Part shown: in pieces, positions 24,936-36,639 of the stretch | How positions within the stretch are numbered: position 1 is the stretch's first letter | Layout: each line of letters starts with the position of its first letter | DNA from: Ustilaginoidea virens | Lineage: Eukaryota > Ascomycota > Sordariomycetes > Hypocreales > Clavicipitaceae | DNA: 64,000 nt | Direction of reading: 5' to 3' | Assembly: GCF_000687475.1 (NCBI RefSeq) | Contig: NC_057319.1 | Coordinates: 3,214,001-3,278,000, forward strand | Notes under the pieces: generated by a model | The model's database searches: none | Seen by the model: only the letters and a program-made list of their open reading frames with translations | What the model was told of the DNA's origin: nothing | Position numbers and translations under genes: made by a program

Positions 24936-26765
24936 GGCATCGTTCGCCCAGACTAAGTGTTGAAACCTGGAGTGCTCGTATCGAACGCAGCGACGGGATG
25001 CGCAGTAGCGGAATAGAATTCTACAAGGGGAGGGATCCCAGCCGGCGGTAAGATTGCGCTACTTTATCGCAAACTGGTCGACTGTTCGGCGGAGTGCAGT
25101 CAAGGCACGGTACAACAGCAAGTCAGCCGGAAAACGTCTGGGTAGTCAGACAAGGAATCGGAGGTAATTGGCAGGGCACAAAAGCCGGTGGCTAGGCAAC
25201 AACAAGCCAGCAACAAAGGATCCAAGATAAGAGACGGCGAGGTAGTGTTCCTTGAAAGGCAGTAGAAGTTGGCGTCCAAGTACAAGGCTGACGGCGAGAG
25301 GCAGACCATGTGTCGAGAGCAGCTGCGCGACGCGGTGCGAGCTCTAGCAGCAGGGCGTAGGGTGTGTACGGACGTATAGAGAAGAGGTAATTGTCAAGAC
25401 TCGATACTCTGCCGATTCTGGAGCAAGATGTTGCAGGACTTGGTGGTGTGTAGTACCAACTTACTTACCAAGGTTGCAAATTGTGGAGGCGGCCAAAAGC
25501 CAGAAGCCTAGTCCGCAAGGAGCCTAGTGAGGGTTCGGAGGCCCGTCTCGGTTGGTGGGGATGGGAGAGGTGGGGTCCACGTGATGGCGCAGACTTGGTC
25601 AAAACAGTCAAACTGGAAGCGGCTTGCGAGGGTCTCTGGCAGTCTGACTAACGGAAGTACGGAGCACGGACTGCAGGGTACGTAACTAGAGGTACCTGGA
25701 GGTATCCGGCTTCCCCGACTTTTTTTCCTCATCTTGTTCTCCTGCGCTTATTATGAAGATGCTTGCTGTCAATACTCCGTACGGAGTCCCGCTCCCCTAA
25801 GCTTCGATCGCGCGCGAGCAAGAACGAAAAACCAGGTGCAGATGCGGGCAACCCGCAAAACGTTTGAAAGGGGCCCCAAACCCGATGTGACTAGGCAGTG
25901 CCAAGACAAGCATTGACCATTGACTGCTCTCCGAGAAAGAGTTCTCGACCTTTACTTCAACTACACGCAAGGGTCCCTGTTGTTGCTACGTATGCGTTCC
26001 CCGGCATTGAGCCGCGGAAACCCCTGTCAGGATTCACATGGGAATGAACCTGGGCGCGTGGTTTGGCAAAGCCCATCCATTGGAAAGCTGTCAAAGCTGA
26101 GCCTGGCTTAGTGTCAAAGAGCGGTTGATCGACCACGGCCGGATTTGAGAGCCTCAGAACGCGCAATTCAAGCAGCATGACCCAAGTCCCTTCATAATGC
26201 CTGCGATATATGCTCGTCTTATTCGCCATTTTTTTTTCTCTTTCCTACATTGGTATGGACTGGGCCTGGGACAGGTTCCTTGAGAAGATATGTAGCAGCT
26301 GCCTTAGCTATCTAGGTGCCCTACGTTGAGCTGATTCAAGTAAGTAGGTGGACTTGTTACTCAAAACAGCGAGGCTCCCCAAACGAATGTCATGCCGAAG
26401 CTTGATTCGGATCCAGAGGGCTCGGTCATGCCCCCAAGTTCCGGCCGATATCATCCCAACGCCTTCACAACCAATCAACAGTAATGGAAAAGGCCTATTT
26501 GTGCGTAAAATGCAAACTGGTCATGTTTTGCACGCAATCCGCCCTTGGCAGGTGTAGTTCGTTCTTGCATCCTTGTCGCAAGCCTCCTTCTTCGTTCTGC
26601 TTCTCCGGCTCATGGCAATCGACCTCGTGCTTCATTGTTTGTGCTTCGTGCGATTCGTCCACCAGCATGGGGCTCGAATCGTATACCGTTGATAACACAG
26701 GTATTGAACTCTCAAGGAATCCACGTTCCGCTGCTGATTTGGATAATATTCCCCCTTTGTCGAAG
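24936..26765. other. Intergenic region, ron1 promoter / dac1 3' side
   Basis: No gene found. It should include the ron1 promoter on the left and the dac1 3' UTR on the right. A complete palindrome of the TACTCCGTACGGAGTA type lies at 25,771-25,790, with a further TACGGAGCACGGA at about 25,654. Confidence 0.5.
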
Positions 26766-28430
26766 CTAATGCTCGTCATGTTCTCGCTTTTCGTCTTTTC
26801 TTCTCATGACGAACCCTTTGGCGCTATTCGTGTTGAGCAACCTGGTTCCAAATTTCCAGACCTCGTCAAGAATGAGATGTTTGGATCCGGAACCAGTTGC
26901 GAGCTCCTGTTGAGAAAAGATGACCAGATCGGCGTCGGCACCAGCTTCTAAAGATCCCTTGATGCCCCGTAATCCTAGCATAGCTGCAGGAGTTGCTGTC
27001 ACTGCTCTCAAGGCTTGAGGAATGCTGGCACCCGACCACGCCAAAAAGTTGTTGACACATTCGAGTAACGTAGTGGAGCTGTGTCAGATGGTTAGCACAA
27101 GCGCCAGAAATGGTTCCCCCATTTTTCAATGTGGTCAGAGGATGGGGTTGAGACGTTGGCCCTCCTGCTGCTGGCTGGGGGCAATAACACGGCGGTTTGA
27201 TACGACTGAGGGGTTTGTTTCCATAGCAAGCCTTCCCCGTAACTCACCTTCCGGCAATGGTGTCAGAGTTTTCTAACAATAGCTTGGAACCATGCTTGAC
27301 AATGTTGCAGGTTTGCTCGCCATTCGTCCAGGGATAGGCGCCATCGGGCAGGCCGACGAGGTGCATGGCGTCTGTGACGAGAATGAAGCCGTCGGGATGC
27401 GCGTTGAAGGCGATCTTCACGGTGGTGGGATGCAAATGGATTCCATCAGCTATGATGCCGAAAAACGGTCGGGCCAAGTTCTCGGCCTTTCCCAGTACAC
27501 CAAAAATGCCGGGATTGCGGTGATGCAGCGGTCGCATAGCGTTGAACAGATGCGTGATCATGGAGGCTCCTTGGCCAACGGCTTCAGAGGCCTCCTCATA
27601 TGTAGCCTCAGAGTGGCCTACTGAGTAGATGATTCCTCTTGACGTGATTTCGGGGATGAGCCGCATCATCTGCCCACGCTCAGGTGCAGCTGTTATCATC
27701 TTGATGGGTATCCTTTCAGCTCGGCACCGTGGGCGCAAGTTCGCTGCCCCATAGCAAGCTTCGATATCTGCAAAGACTTGAGCCTCAATCATGACGTCAA
27801 CATTGTGGACCCCGTTCTTGGCTGGGTTCAGGAAGGGACCCTCGCAATGAGCGCCAAGCGACTCTGCGCCGTCATGCGCATCTCGACTACTTCCCGAGGG
27901 TCCGAGGAATTGAAGGGCCTGTGACACAATTTCCCTGTCAATAAAGGCTGCTTTGAGGATGATGCTCCTTTCAACCATGTTGGCCTTGGCAAGTCTTGCT
28001 CGCAGGAGGTTGGGGACATGGTTCGGACATGGTTTTTCACCTTTTGGTACAGCTCTGGCCGTTGACTCGTGATGGTGGGCAGGTATGATGTAACACCAGT
28101 CTGCACGAGCAGTTTGTTCACCTCATGGACCCTTTCGCCATAGTGGGACATGTCGTCCAGCAGGGTGGAAAAATTGAAGCCAAATGCACCATTGAGCTGA
28201 CAATCCATCATTCCAGGAGAAATGATTCGACCCCCAAGATCGATAGTTTCGTCAGGAAGGAATAGTTCATCGAAGAAGGTAGCCTGGCTGTTAATAATCT
28301 TGCCAGTTATCGAGCTAACCCACAGGTCCTCGGCGACCAAAGCATCGTCCTTTACCAGGAGGCAGTTTGTAAATTTTGTCAAGCCGTTCCCCCCCGGTGA
28401 TTGGGTCGAGGAAGTCAAAGCGATAGGCAT
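26766..28430 (-). CDS. dac1: N-acetylglucosamine-6-phosphate deacetylase (NagA family)
   Basis: Exons 28430-28041, 27918-27248 and 27078-26766 join in frame to 457 residues. The enzyme removes acetate from GlcNAc-6-phosphate, the committed catabolic step, in the cytosol. It belongs to the amidohydrolase superfamily. Visible signatures: strand and loop IISPGMMDCQLNGAFGFNF, metal-binding Glu in SLGAHCEGPFLNPAKNGVHN, His in IYSVGHSEATYEEA, His in ITHLFNAMRPLHHRNPG, ADGIHLHPTTVKIAF, and the catalytic Asp in ILVTDAMHLVGLPDGAY. The C-terminus (TATPAAMLGLRGIKGSLEAG) is typical of the family. I placed intron 1 (28040-27919) because it restores YQK-ALQFLGPSG; the unspliced frame is lost there. The gene is divergent from the GH3-GNAT gene and shares a promoter region with it. 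Confidence 0.94.
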
Positions 28431-29945
28431 GGTTTCCGACGTCGAAGGAGTTGAGCAGCAACTGAGCAGCTCAGGACAGTGTTAGGTACGAATCGAAGTA
28501 TTTTTTTTTAAACGCAACGGCGGCAGGAACCAAGTCCAGGATAAGACGCGATGAGACGCACATGGTAGGTGACCGAGGCGATAAAAGAGTAAAGCAAGCG
28601 ATGTTGGGGTTAGTTTGGTGTTGCGATGCCACCTGACGGATGGTAGGTCGGATGGATCGTTGCCGCCATTCTACCGACCCTGCCAAACACTACTGTGGCC
28701 GCACACCTATCTTGTCGGCGTACACGCCCAGCTCTCCGCTCCGTGCAGATGGGTATGTTAACAACATCTGCCTTGGTGGACTTGGTTGCAACGAAGAATA
28801 ATGTCCCGTGGCGCTGGGGGATGTAGCAGACGTAGCGAGGGTCTGAAGGTTTGGATCCATCCAGTGGACCTGTTGACACGACTAGTACATAGGTACACAT
28901 GTAGGTTAGGTGGGCACCTATGTACCTCCTAAGGGTACTGTAGTAAAGATCTAATCCATCGGACTCCATGGTCAAGGGCCCACATGCAACCAGATGCGCA
29001 GGTTCAAGTCACAGGCTGCTTAAGTAAGGTTAAGCATCCACCGGTCAACACATGCAGCGTTTCATGACGGCCCACTTGCAAGTCGCCACCAGCATGTAAC
29101 GTTGACTTCCGGTCCGTACCAGGTACTTTAGAAAGTTCTGCAAACTTCTCCTAGGCCCATGACCACTACTCGGTCCAGACATGTTGGGAATTCTCCTGAA
29201 AGCTGACACGAATATTTGCTGCCTGCCTCTCGAACAGAAACAGAATTGCAGTGGAAGAAGCTATAACTTCTGGCCCGCTCTCGTTGATTTACCGAGCCGT
29301 TACGGTTGATGACCCTGCCAGTCCACTCTCTTCTGTTTCCAGCCTTTTCTCTGCGGAGATGGGTGATTGGTCAACTTACGCACAGTCGACGAATGTCTGG
29401 GTCTGTACGGAGTACTCCGCACTATGCAGTCCATTACAGCCCGCAGCCGGACAACGGTACGGGACAGCCTTGTCCCGGGTAGGGCCCAGCCAAACGAGAC
29501 CAATGCATGAAGAGCTGGGTTAGCCGACGTCGGGCCGACCGCCAGACAACGACAACCTTGGGAGTCGACAGGATGAGCTTCAACACCAGACTCTGCTCAG
29601 TCGTTACCGGAGTGGGTTGTGCAGAGTCCAGACACGCTGCGCTGCAGTGTAACTTGCTGCTGTGACAAAGCCAGCACTTGGAACGAGACGGGACATTGGC
29701 GAGTCGCCGACAGCCGGCCAGCTCCGCCGACGATCACTGCTTCGAATGTCTCGAATTCTCCCGTACAATCAAATCAATCCATTACTTCGCACTTGTTCAA
29801 CGTATTCCCCAGCTTTCATTCATGTCGAGCGTCGCCAGATCGCCAGACTGAGCGGCAGCGTCAACCACCAACCAACCTCAGAGCCAAGGGGCTGCTATGA
29901 GTGCAGCATAGCGAACTGGCCGCCGTTTCTGCCGTCCAATGCCCA
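28431..29945. promoter_or_regulatory. Divergent control region, dac1 / GH3-GNAT gene
   Basis: A 1.5 kb gap between two divergent pathway genes with no coding region seen. It should carry both promoters. It contains a CCTACCTAAGG-family cluster at 28,888-28,932 and a paired TACGGAGTACTCCG at 29,404-29,420. I could not identify RON1 sites by eye. Confidence 0.5.
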
Positions 29946-32900
29946 ATGGCTACCGCCAGTTCCAGTTCCAGCATAACCAATCCAAATGCAAGCTCGGATG
30001 CGAGCGACTTGGACCCACTATGGCACGAACTCGATTGGTAAGTTCATGGCTTTCCACCTCGTTTCAAGAGCACAGTTTTCCCCAGACGGATACTCGGATA
30101 CTCGTCCCATGGACTAGGATGAAGAATATATAGTCATCTCCCTCAAACGCCAAGGCTGATCCGTGGGCTTTGCCTTGATCATGTATCAGGGCGATAGGGC
30201 AGATGTTGATTATGGGCTGGGATGGCACCGAAGTTACTCCTCAAATCAAGAGTCTCATCGAGGATCATCATCTTGGATCCATCATTCTGACTGCCAAGAA
30301 TTTGAAATGTTTGTCTCTCCTCTTTCCTGATCCACCCTTCCCTGTCCCAATAGGGTTGGATGGTGAGGCGTCTGATTCTATGGCTTTCCGGAGACACCAT
30401 CAACACGTCCGTCGAGCGATGTGTGAGCCGCAAAGAATGCTGACTTGTTCGAACCAGCTGCTCGACAAACTGCCAAGCTTGTCCAAGAATTGCAAACTCT
30501 CGCCAAGAATGCGGGTCATCCTCAACCGTTGCTCATTGCGCTAGACCAGGAAAATGGAGGTGTAAACAGTCTTTTTGACGAAGACTACGTCTGCCAGTTC
30601 CCCAGCGCCATGGGAGTGGCTGCGACTGGCCGTGTGGAGCTGGCTTATGAGATTTCCAAGGCGACGGCTGTTGAGATTTCGGCTTGTGGGGTAAACTTGA
30701 TGCTGGGTCCCGTGCTTGACGTCCTGAACAACGCAAGATATCAGCCGCTAGGTGTTCGGGCTACTGGAGATGACCCGCAGGAAGCCTCCCAGTATGGCCT
30801 TGCTGCCCTGAGTGGAGTCCGGGATGCCGGCATGGCCGCCGCCGGAAAGCATTTCCCCTCGTACGGAAACCTGGATTTCCAAGGCTCAAATCTGGATGTC
30901 CCCATCATTACGCAAACATTGGAGGAATTGAGCCTCAGCGCCTTGGTTCCGTTTAGGAATGCCATTGCCACCGGAAAGCTCGACGCCATGTTCGTCGGTG
31001 GCTGTGGGATTTCGAACCCGTCCATGAATGTAAGCCATGCCTGTCTGTCTGACCAGGTGGTGGATGATTTATTGCGCAACGAGCTTGGTTTCAAGGGAGT
31101 CGCCATCTCCGAATGTTTGGAGATGGAGGCTCTCAGCCATGATCTCGGCGTGCAAAATGGTGTGGTCATGGCCGTCGAAGCTGGCTGTGACCTCGTGCTT
31201 CTCTGCCGTGCGTACGACGTGCAGCTGGAAGCCATCAAGGGTCTGAAGCTGGGCTACGACAACGGAATCATCACAAAGGAGAGGATCTTCACTTCCATCC
31301 GGCGCATACAACATCTCAAGTCAACTTGCACGTCGTGGGCCAAGGCACTCAACCCGCCTGGCATTTCACTCTTGTCGCAAATACATCCAACCCACCTTTC
31401 ACTCTCGCGACGGGCTTACGATGAATCCATCACCGTCATTCGCGACAAGGAGAAGCTTTTACCTCTCCCAGACTCTATGCATTCCGGCGAAGAACTCTTA
31501 TTGCTCACCCCGCTCGTCAAGCCACTACCAGCATCTGCAATGACCAAGAGCTTGCTGGAGTCCAAGAAGACCTCGTCTCAGGCACCGACACCTCATGATT
31601 TGTGGGCACACAGGGATCGTGAAAGAAGCGCCATCATGAGCGGCGAGGGCGTTTTTCGCGAGTTTGGAAAGAACCTCGCAAGATGCCGTAATGAAAAGCT
31701 CCTCCACACGAGCTACACCGCCAACGGTGTCAGACCAGGTATGAAGTCTGTTGTCACGCACTCGCGTCACTTACCCACGAGCAGCTCACTGATTCCGCAA
31801 TAGTGCACGAGATTCTCATCAACAGAGCATCCTGCATAATCATTGTCACGGCTGATGCTAACCGGAACATGTACCAGGCCGGCTTCACCAAGCATGTGGA
31901 TATGATGTGTTCCATGCATCGGAGCAGGGGCAAAAAGAAACAGTTGATTGTCGTTGCCGTGAGCTCTCCTTACGACTTCGCCATGGACAAGTCCATTGGC
32001 ACCTATGTTTGCACTTTTGACTTTACGGAGAACGCCATGTCTGCGCTAGTCCGTGTACTTGTTGGCGAGGTCAATCCCACCGGCAGTATGCCGGGAACCC
32101 TTCGCAAGAGCAAAAAGGTGCTCAAATCGAGGCAGCACTGGCTTGTGGAGGAGTACAGCAAGAGTCGAGACCAGGCTGGCTTGGACGAGCTGCTCAAGGG
32201 AGTGCATCGAGCAAGCGCACCAGACCTTCAGTTTCTAAAGGCAACAAGCTCATTCTCGTTTCAGCTTGACAACCCCAAGATCAAGGAAATGCATTTCGTT
32301 GTAAGAAATAGCAGCACGGGAGCCTTGTACGGCTTCGTCGCAACTTACTACATCGGAGGCATCGGTATCATCGGAGCATTGCTCGTCGATCCATCAAAGC
32401 GTAACGTGTCCATTGGCCGATCGCTTCATCGTCGAGCGCTCAAGAGCCTCGGCGAGCAGCGAGGCATAAAGAAAGTTCAAGTGGGCACCCCATTTCCCGG
32501 TGTCTTCCTTGGCATTCCTCTGGACACGGAGTTGAACACCGTTAAAGAGTGGTTCGGCAATAGCGGGTGGGACACACAGTTTCCTCGACGTCTCACCAAC
32601 ATGATTATCCGCGACCTGGCCAGTTGGGTGGCCCCTGAGGGGCTGTTGCAAAGTGTTCAGAGGGCCAATATGAGCTTTGACTTGATCCACGGCTTGGAAA
32701 ACGCCGAGAACGTGCTGCAGCATGTCCGAGCTAGTGCCAACCCCGAGGTCCACGAGCTCTACGTCTGCGCCCTTGCGGAGAACAAGGCATGTGGGGTTGT
32801 AAGGGCCAAGGATGCAGCCGGGAAACTTATCGGTACTGTTATCATCTGCCGCCAAAACAGTCCGCTGGCGAGGTGTATACCTTGCCTGTTATCGGATGGT

Positions 32901-33176
32901 GGAGATGTCGGCGGCATCATCGCTCCGATCGTACCGCCAACACCTCAAGCCAAGTTGGTACTGCAAGGTTTGGCTTTGATGTGTGTTAGACAGAGCAAGA
33001 GCCACAAAGCCTCCAAGGCGGTGTTGAGCTGGGTTAGCTTATCCGTACCAGGAATACTCCCGTTTTGCGTGCTGATCAAGTTTCAGGTCGTTGACGACGA
33101 ATGCGAACCGTTGGTTGCGATGGGCTTCGACATACTGCAAGCATTCGAGGAAATAACAAACTCGCCAAACGTGTAA
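29946..33176 (+). CDS. nag3: GH3 beta-N-acetylglucosaminidase fused to a GNAT domain
   Basis: Five exons (29946-30037, 30190-30308, 30458-31738, 31804-33032, 33087-33176) join in frame to 936 residues. Residues 30-600 form a NagZ-like GH3 barrel plus second domain: WAIGQMLIMGWDGTEVTPQI, LLIALDQENGGVN, FPSAMGVAATG, GVNLMLGPVLDV, AGKHFPSYGNL (201 on). From about 625, a GCN5-type acetyltransferase region follows, with the acetyl-CoA loop PSKRNVSIGRSLHRRAL. No signal peptide is visible, so the enzyme is probably intracellular and acts on imported chitin oligomers. Unusual: the nucleophile motif reads ISECLEM (Glu289 instead of Asp) and the NagZ Asp-Ser-His dyad loop reads GSNLDVP. The last intron (54 nt, in frame, no stop) is inferred; without it the protein gains 18 residues. 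The C-terminus could also continue into the exon near 33,402. Confidence 0.9.
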
Positions 33177-34290
33177 GTTGCTGCTCTGCCGTATTTGGTG
33201 ATTTGGTACAGGCCTTTGAGATTTTGACTGATGGGCAAATATAGTTGCCAAGTGTAGTCGTGGGTGAAGGTATCCTTGTGCTAGTTGGTTGGATGAACAG
33301 AGTACTCACTTTGTTACTTTTAAAATGACGAGTAGCAAGAGGGAGAAAGCCGTGAAAGGTGTGCCTGTTTTGGATATGGCAATGTTCGCACATTCTTGCA
33401 GTTACGTACTAAAGCTCCTTATGCTCCAGAGGATGGGTTTACGCCCATGTGCAAGGTAATGCGCAAGGCTGCCGAGATTGGACCTGCAGAGGCCATGAAG
33501 AAGCGGGATACGACTGTCAGTCGGCATACGATGGTCGGCGATTTGGCTGCGTTGGTGGCGGGTGCTCAAAGACGAGGGCTAGGAAGGAGGATCCAAGAAT
33601 TCGAAGCTACTGAGGCTATTGCTTTCTCCAATTCATGCGTGATTTGAACTTGCATTTATATTCGTGCAACTGTTCCGATACGCCTTTGATCCGCATTTAT
33701 TTTGCGAATGTTTATCCCTACTTGGCGATTTCCAAGAGTCTAGTGGAAGAGTGAGTGGTGGCTGGAGCTTGGAGGGCTGGAGCTTGGAGGAACGGACAGG
33801 AAAGGCATGTGATCTGGTGACGTAAGTTCGCCGGCTCAAGGTTCTCCAGCCGCTTAAACGTCGGTGCTTCGCGGCGGGCTCCTCGCTCCTCAGGCAGCGG
33901 CTCCTCAGGCAGGCAGGCAGGCAGGCAAAACTTTGCTTCATTTCCGGGATCGGCAAAGTTGTCAGCCCCGAGGCTTCTAGGCCTCTACAGGCAGGCAGGC
34001 GGCATCCTACTAGTGAGCACAGGCGAGGAAATCTCCCCCAGGTGGCCCCCTCGTCCCAACTTGCTCTGCTCAGCGCTCACCACATGCATCAACTGTCCCT
34101 GCTCGCAATTCCCGACTAGAGGACGGACCGGCCAGCTGTCGTCGTCGTTCATATCGAGCCTGGCAATATTTCCCCTGCACCAGTAGCAACCAGACGCTTC
34201 GCCCCGTCGCGCATCCGGCGAGCCACGCCGACAGGCCCGCCCAATCCTGCGCTCGACACACCTCACGCCAGTCCGACAACACCGCCCTTC
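33177..34290. other. Intergenic region, GH3-GNAT gene / rxt2
   Basis: Apart from the doubtful small gene at 33,325-33,647, nothing coding was seen. Direct repeats GGCTGGAGCTTGGAG (x2, near 33,760) and (GGCA)n around 33,900-33,930 and 33,989-34,000 precede the rxt2 promoter. Confidence 0.45.
33325..33647 (+). CDS. Possible small two-exon gene, 93 aa, unknown
   Basis: An open frame at 33,402-33,647 follows a good acceptor (TTCTTGCAG) and reads like protein (LRTKAPYAPEDGFTPMCKV; later VGDLAALVAGAQRRGLGRRI). If an exon 33,325-33,360 starting MTSSKREKAVKG is joined to it, the result is a 93-residue basic protein, but the intron would be only 41 nt with a weak donor (GTGCCT). The exon could instead be a 3' exon of the GH3-GNAT gene, since a donor-like GTGTAAGT overlaps that gene's stop codon. 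I do not recognise the sequence. Confidence 0.3.
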
Positions 34291-35892
34291 ATGGCGTCGC
34301 AGCAGATTCTTTTCGCCGAGACGATAGCCGGCATGAAAAAAGCTTTCAAAAGAAAAGCTTACGGTAATCAGCTTGCTGCGTCCATTCCCATTCCCATCCC
34401 CCCTCCCCCACCCCCACTGCATCCACCAACAAACTGACGCGTGTCATCGTGGCAGAGTCTGATTCCGACTCCGAGATCATGTGCTTTACAAATAGAGGCC
34501 ACAAACTCCAGAAGCGAGCGCGATTCGCACGCAAGGGGCAGTTGGCGCCGACGACTGGCCCGAGCGCGTATAAACAGGTACGAACCCCTACCTCGGAACC
34601 CAGAGAGCACCGCAGCTTCCGGTCCAAGAGTTTTCTGACGGAAACCTACGTATGCTTTAGACTGTGGACTATGCTGGCATGCAACGGAACGTCTTGCATC
34701 GCAATCCACCACTTGTGGACGACGAGGGCTACGAGATCTTGAGCGACGATGACGACCAACGAGTGGGAGACGCTGAACTGGCTGCCGCTGAGCTGAACCC
34801 ATATTCCAACATCCGCCTCGAAAGTAAGTCCACCAACGCCAATGTGACTGCCTGAAGCCGGGTTGGGTTATTGATCCGACCTTGTTCATAGATATACTTG
34901 CCCCTCTGACCGCCTCGACGGATTTACCGAGCCACCCGACCCTCTCGAAACCTTTTACTTCCAAAACCCTGACGGAGCTTATTGCCCAAAGCTGTAGCAT
35001 CATGCACAAAGAGAACCGCTCATTGTGGCAAGTAAGATATCTGTGGACATCGCTTTGTGGTGATGGCATATGGATGCCGTGCGAAACCATGATAGGGCCC
35101 AACGACCTCGATCTGTATTCAGAACACCACGTAGCCCGCTTCGCACCTGACGCGCCTCAAAATGGCCACGCAACACCAACACCCATGGTCAACGGCAACT
35201 CACGGCCGCCACCTGCCAAAGACTCGACGGCGGAACCGCGAGGGCTGAAACGCGGCACCACGACCGATGCGAGCGCCGCTGCGGTGGACGCGTCGGGACC
35301 GAAAGACGACGACGGCGACGACGGCCATGTCGAACAAGAAATGGCAAGCAAGAAATGGAAACAAACGCAAGACCGTGACGGAGACGGGACACCGTCACGA
35401 GGCACTGGGAGTGCTCACGCAAATGGCGTCAGCGGCACCGCAGCGCAGCAGGGCGAGAAAGCCGAACCAGCAAAGGGGAATACGGCGTCGGAGCAGTTGC
35501 TGACCACGTCGCGGTCGCAGGATGAGTTTCTCATTCATCCCATGTTCATACCACCGGCCGGAGCCAAACCCGATAGGGACATGGGCATTCCGGAAAATGA
35601 GGCGGAAGATGTTCGACGGCTATTGGCACTGTATGTCCAGAAGCAAGAAGAGGTGTGCAGAGGAGCGAGCCGACTGCACCAAGGCTTGCTTCGAGCGCAG
35701 AGGCTGCGAAGCGAGGTGCTGCACTGGTCGAAAGCGGAAGCTCATTGCGGGCCGAACAGGGACTTGTCTGACGGCGAGGATTGGTACGATAAGGAGGAAT
35801 GGGGTCTGACTGAAGACCTGAAGAAGGGCCAAGACGAGGAGGAAGAAGACACCACGACAACAGGCAAAAAGACGAGGGCTCGTCGAGCTTGA
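34291..35892 (+). CDS. rxt2: Rxt2, Rpd3L histone deacetylase complex subunit
   Basis: Exons 34291-34363, 34456-34577, 34661-34823 and 34892-35892 join in frame to 452 residues. The N-terminal RXT2 domain is clear: IAGMKKAFKRKAYESDSDSE, CFTNRGHKLQKRARF, VLHRNPPLVDDEGYEILSDD, LNPYSNIRLENILAPLTA, HPTLSKPFTSKTLTELI and LWQVRYLWTSLCGDGIW with GPNDLDLY. In yeast, Rxt2 is a structural subunit of the large Rpd3 deacetylase complex, which represses or tunes transcription in the nucleus. The middle (about 230-330) is low-complexity, charged and poorly conserved. The C-terminal third has a helical, acidic region (EAEDVRRLLALYVQKQEEV). Three introns of 92, 83 and 68 nt all fall inside the conserved N-terminal part. 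Confidence 0.92.
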
Positions 35893-36639
35893 GCGTATTG
35901 ATACCATCAGCATTGGCACGCCCCGGGCCGGGCCGCGCCAGATTTAACGAGACTCATGATTTATAGATGTTTAGCACATGGTGATGGGCGTGTGCCTTGG
36001 ATACCTAAAGATGTGTAGAAAGACGGCAGGTGCTACGGTATGCGTTGGAAGATTTAACGGCCTCGAGTGAAGCAGAGGCACTGGAGGCATGATGCGAGCT
36101 TGGTTGGGCCTCTGGTTGGGCCTCTGGTTGGACTGGGGGTTGCCAGCCTGGTTCCCAGTCTGCATGTGGTCAGGTCAGTTGGTGCGGTCTGGTCGGCTCA
36201 AGCTTGTGATTATGCGGCCGACAGTGCCTGCCCTGCCCTGCCCTGCCCCGGGAGGCCTAGCGCCGCCTGTAGCCTGCGTGCGGCACCGTGGCTAGTGCTG
36301 GCCCGTGCCAGCAGCGGGCCCAGGCTCCTCCTCAGAAGTGGCCAGCTGGTTGCACCAGGTACCAGCTGTAACCTTGATGAATTGATCCGTAGGTAGGTAC
36401 CTAGGTACCTAAGGTAGGAGGTATGATTGCTGTGGCGTTGGCGCGATTCTATCGAACACTTGGATTGACAAATTGCATTGACGATTTCCTCTCTTGTTTC
36501 CGCCACTGCTTTCGCGTCACGGCGGTCAAATCTCGAGGCACTGTCCTCCTCTCGCTTCCCGCTCTATCTGTCCTCGGCCTTTGTTCTCGTGTCCCCATCG
36601 TGGCCCCCTCCGTTCCCCAGCCCCCAATTGCTGCCCACC
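35893..36639. other. Intergenic region, rxt2 / opi3
   Basis: No gene seen. It has a 12 bp direct repeat GGTTGGGCCTCT (36,101-36,130), a CCCTG array (about 36,227-36,249), and a strong CCTAGGTACCTAAGG palindrome cluster at 36,390-36,420, about 220 bp upstream of the opi3 start codon. Confidence 0.5.
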
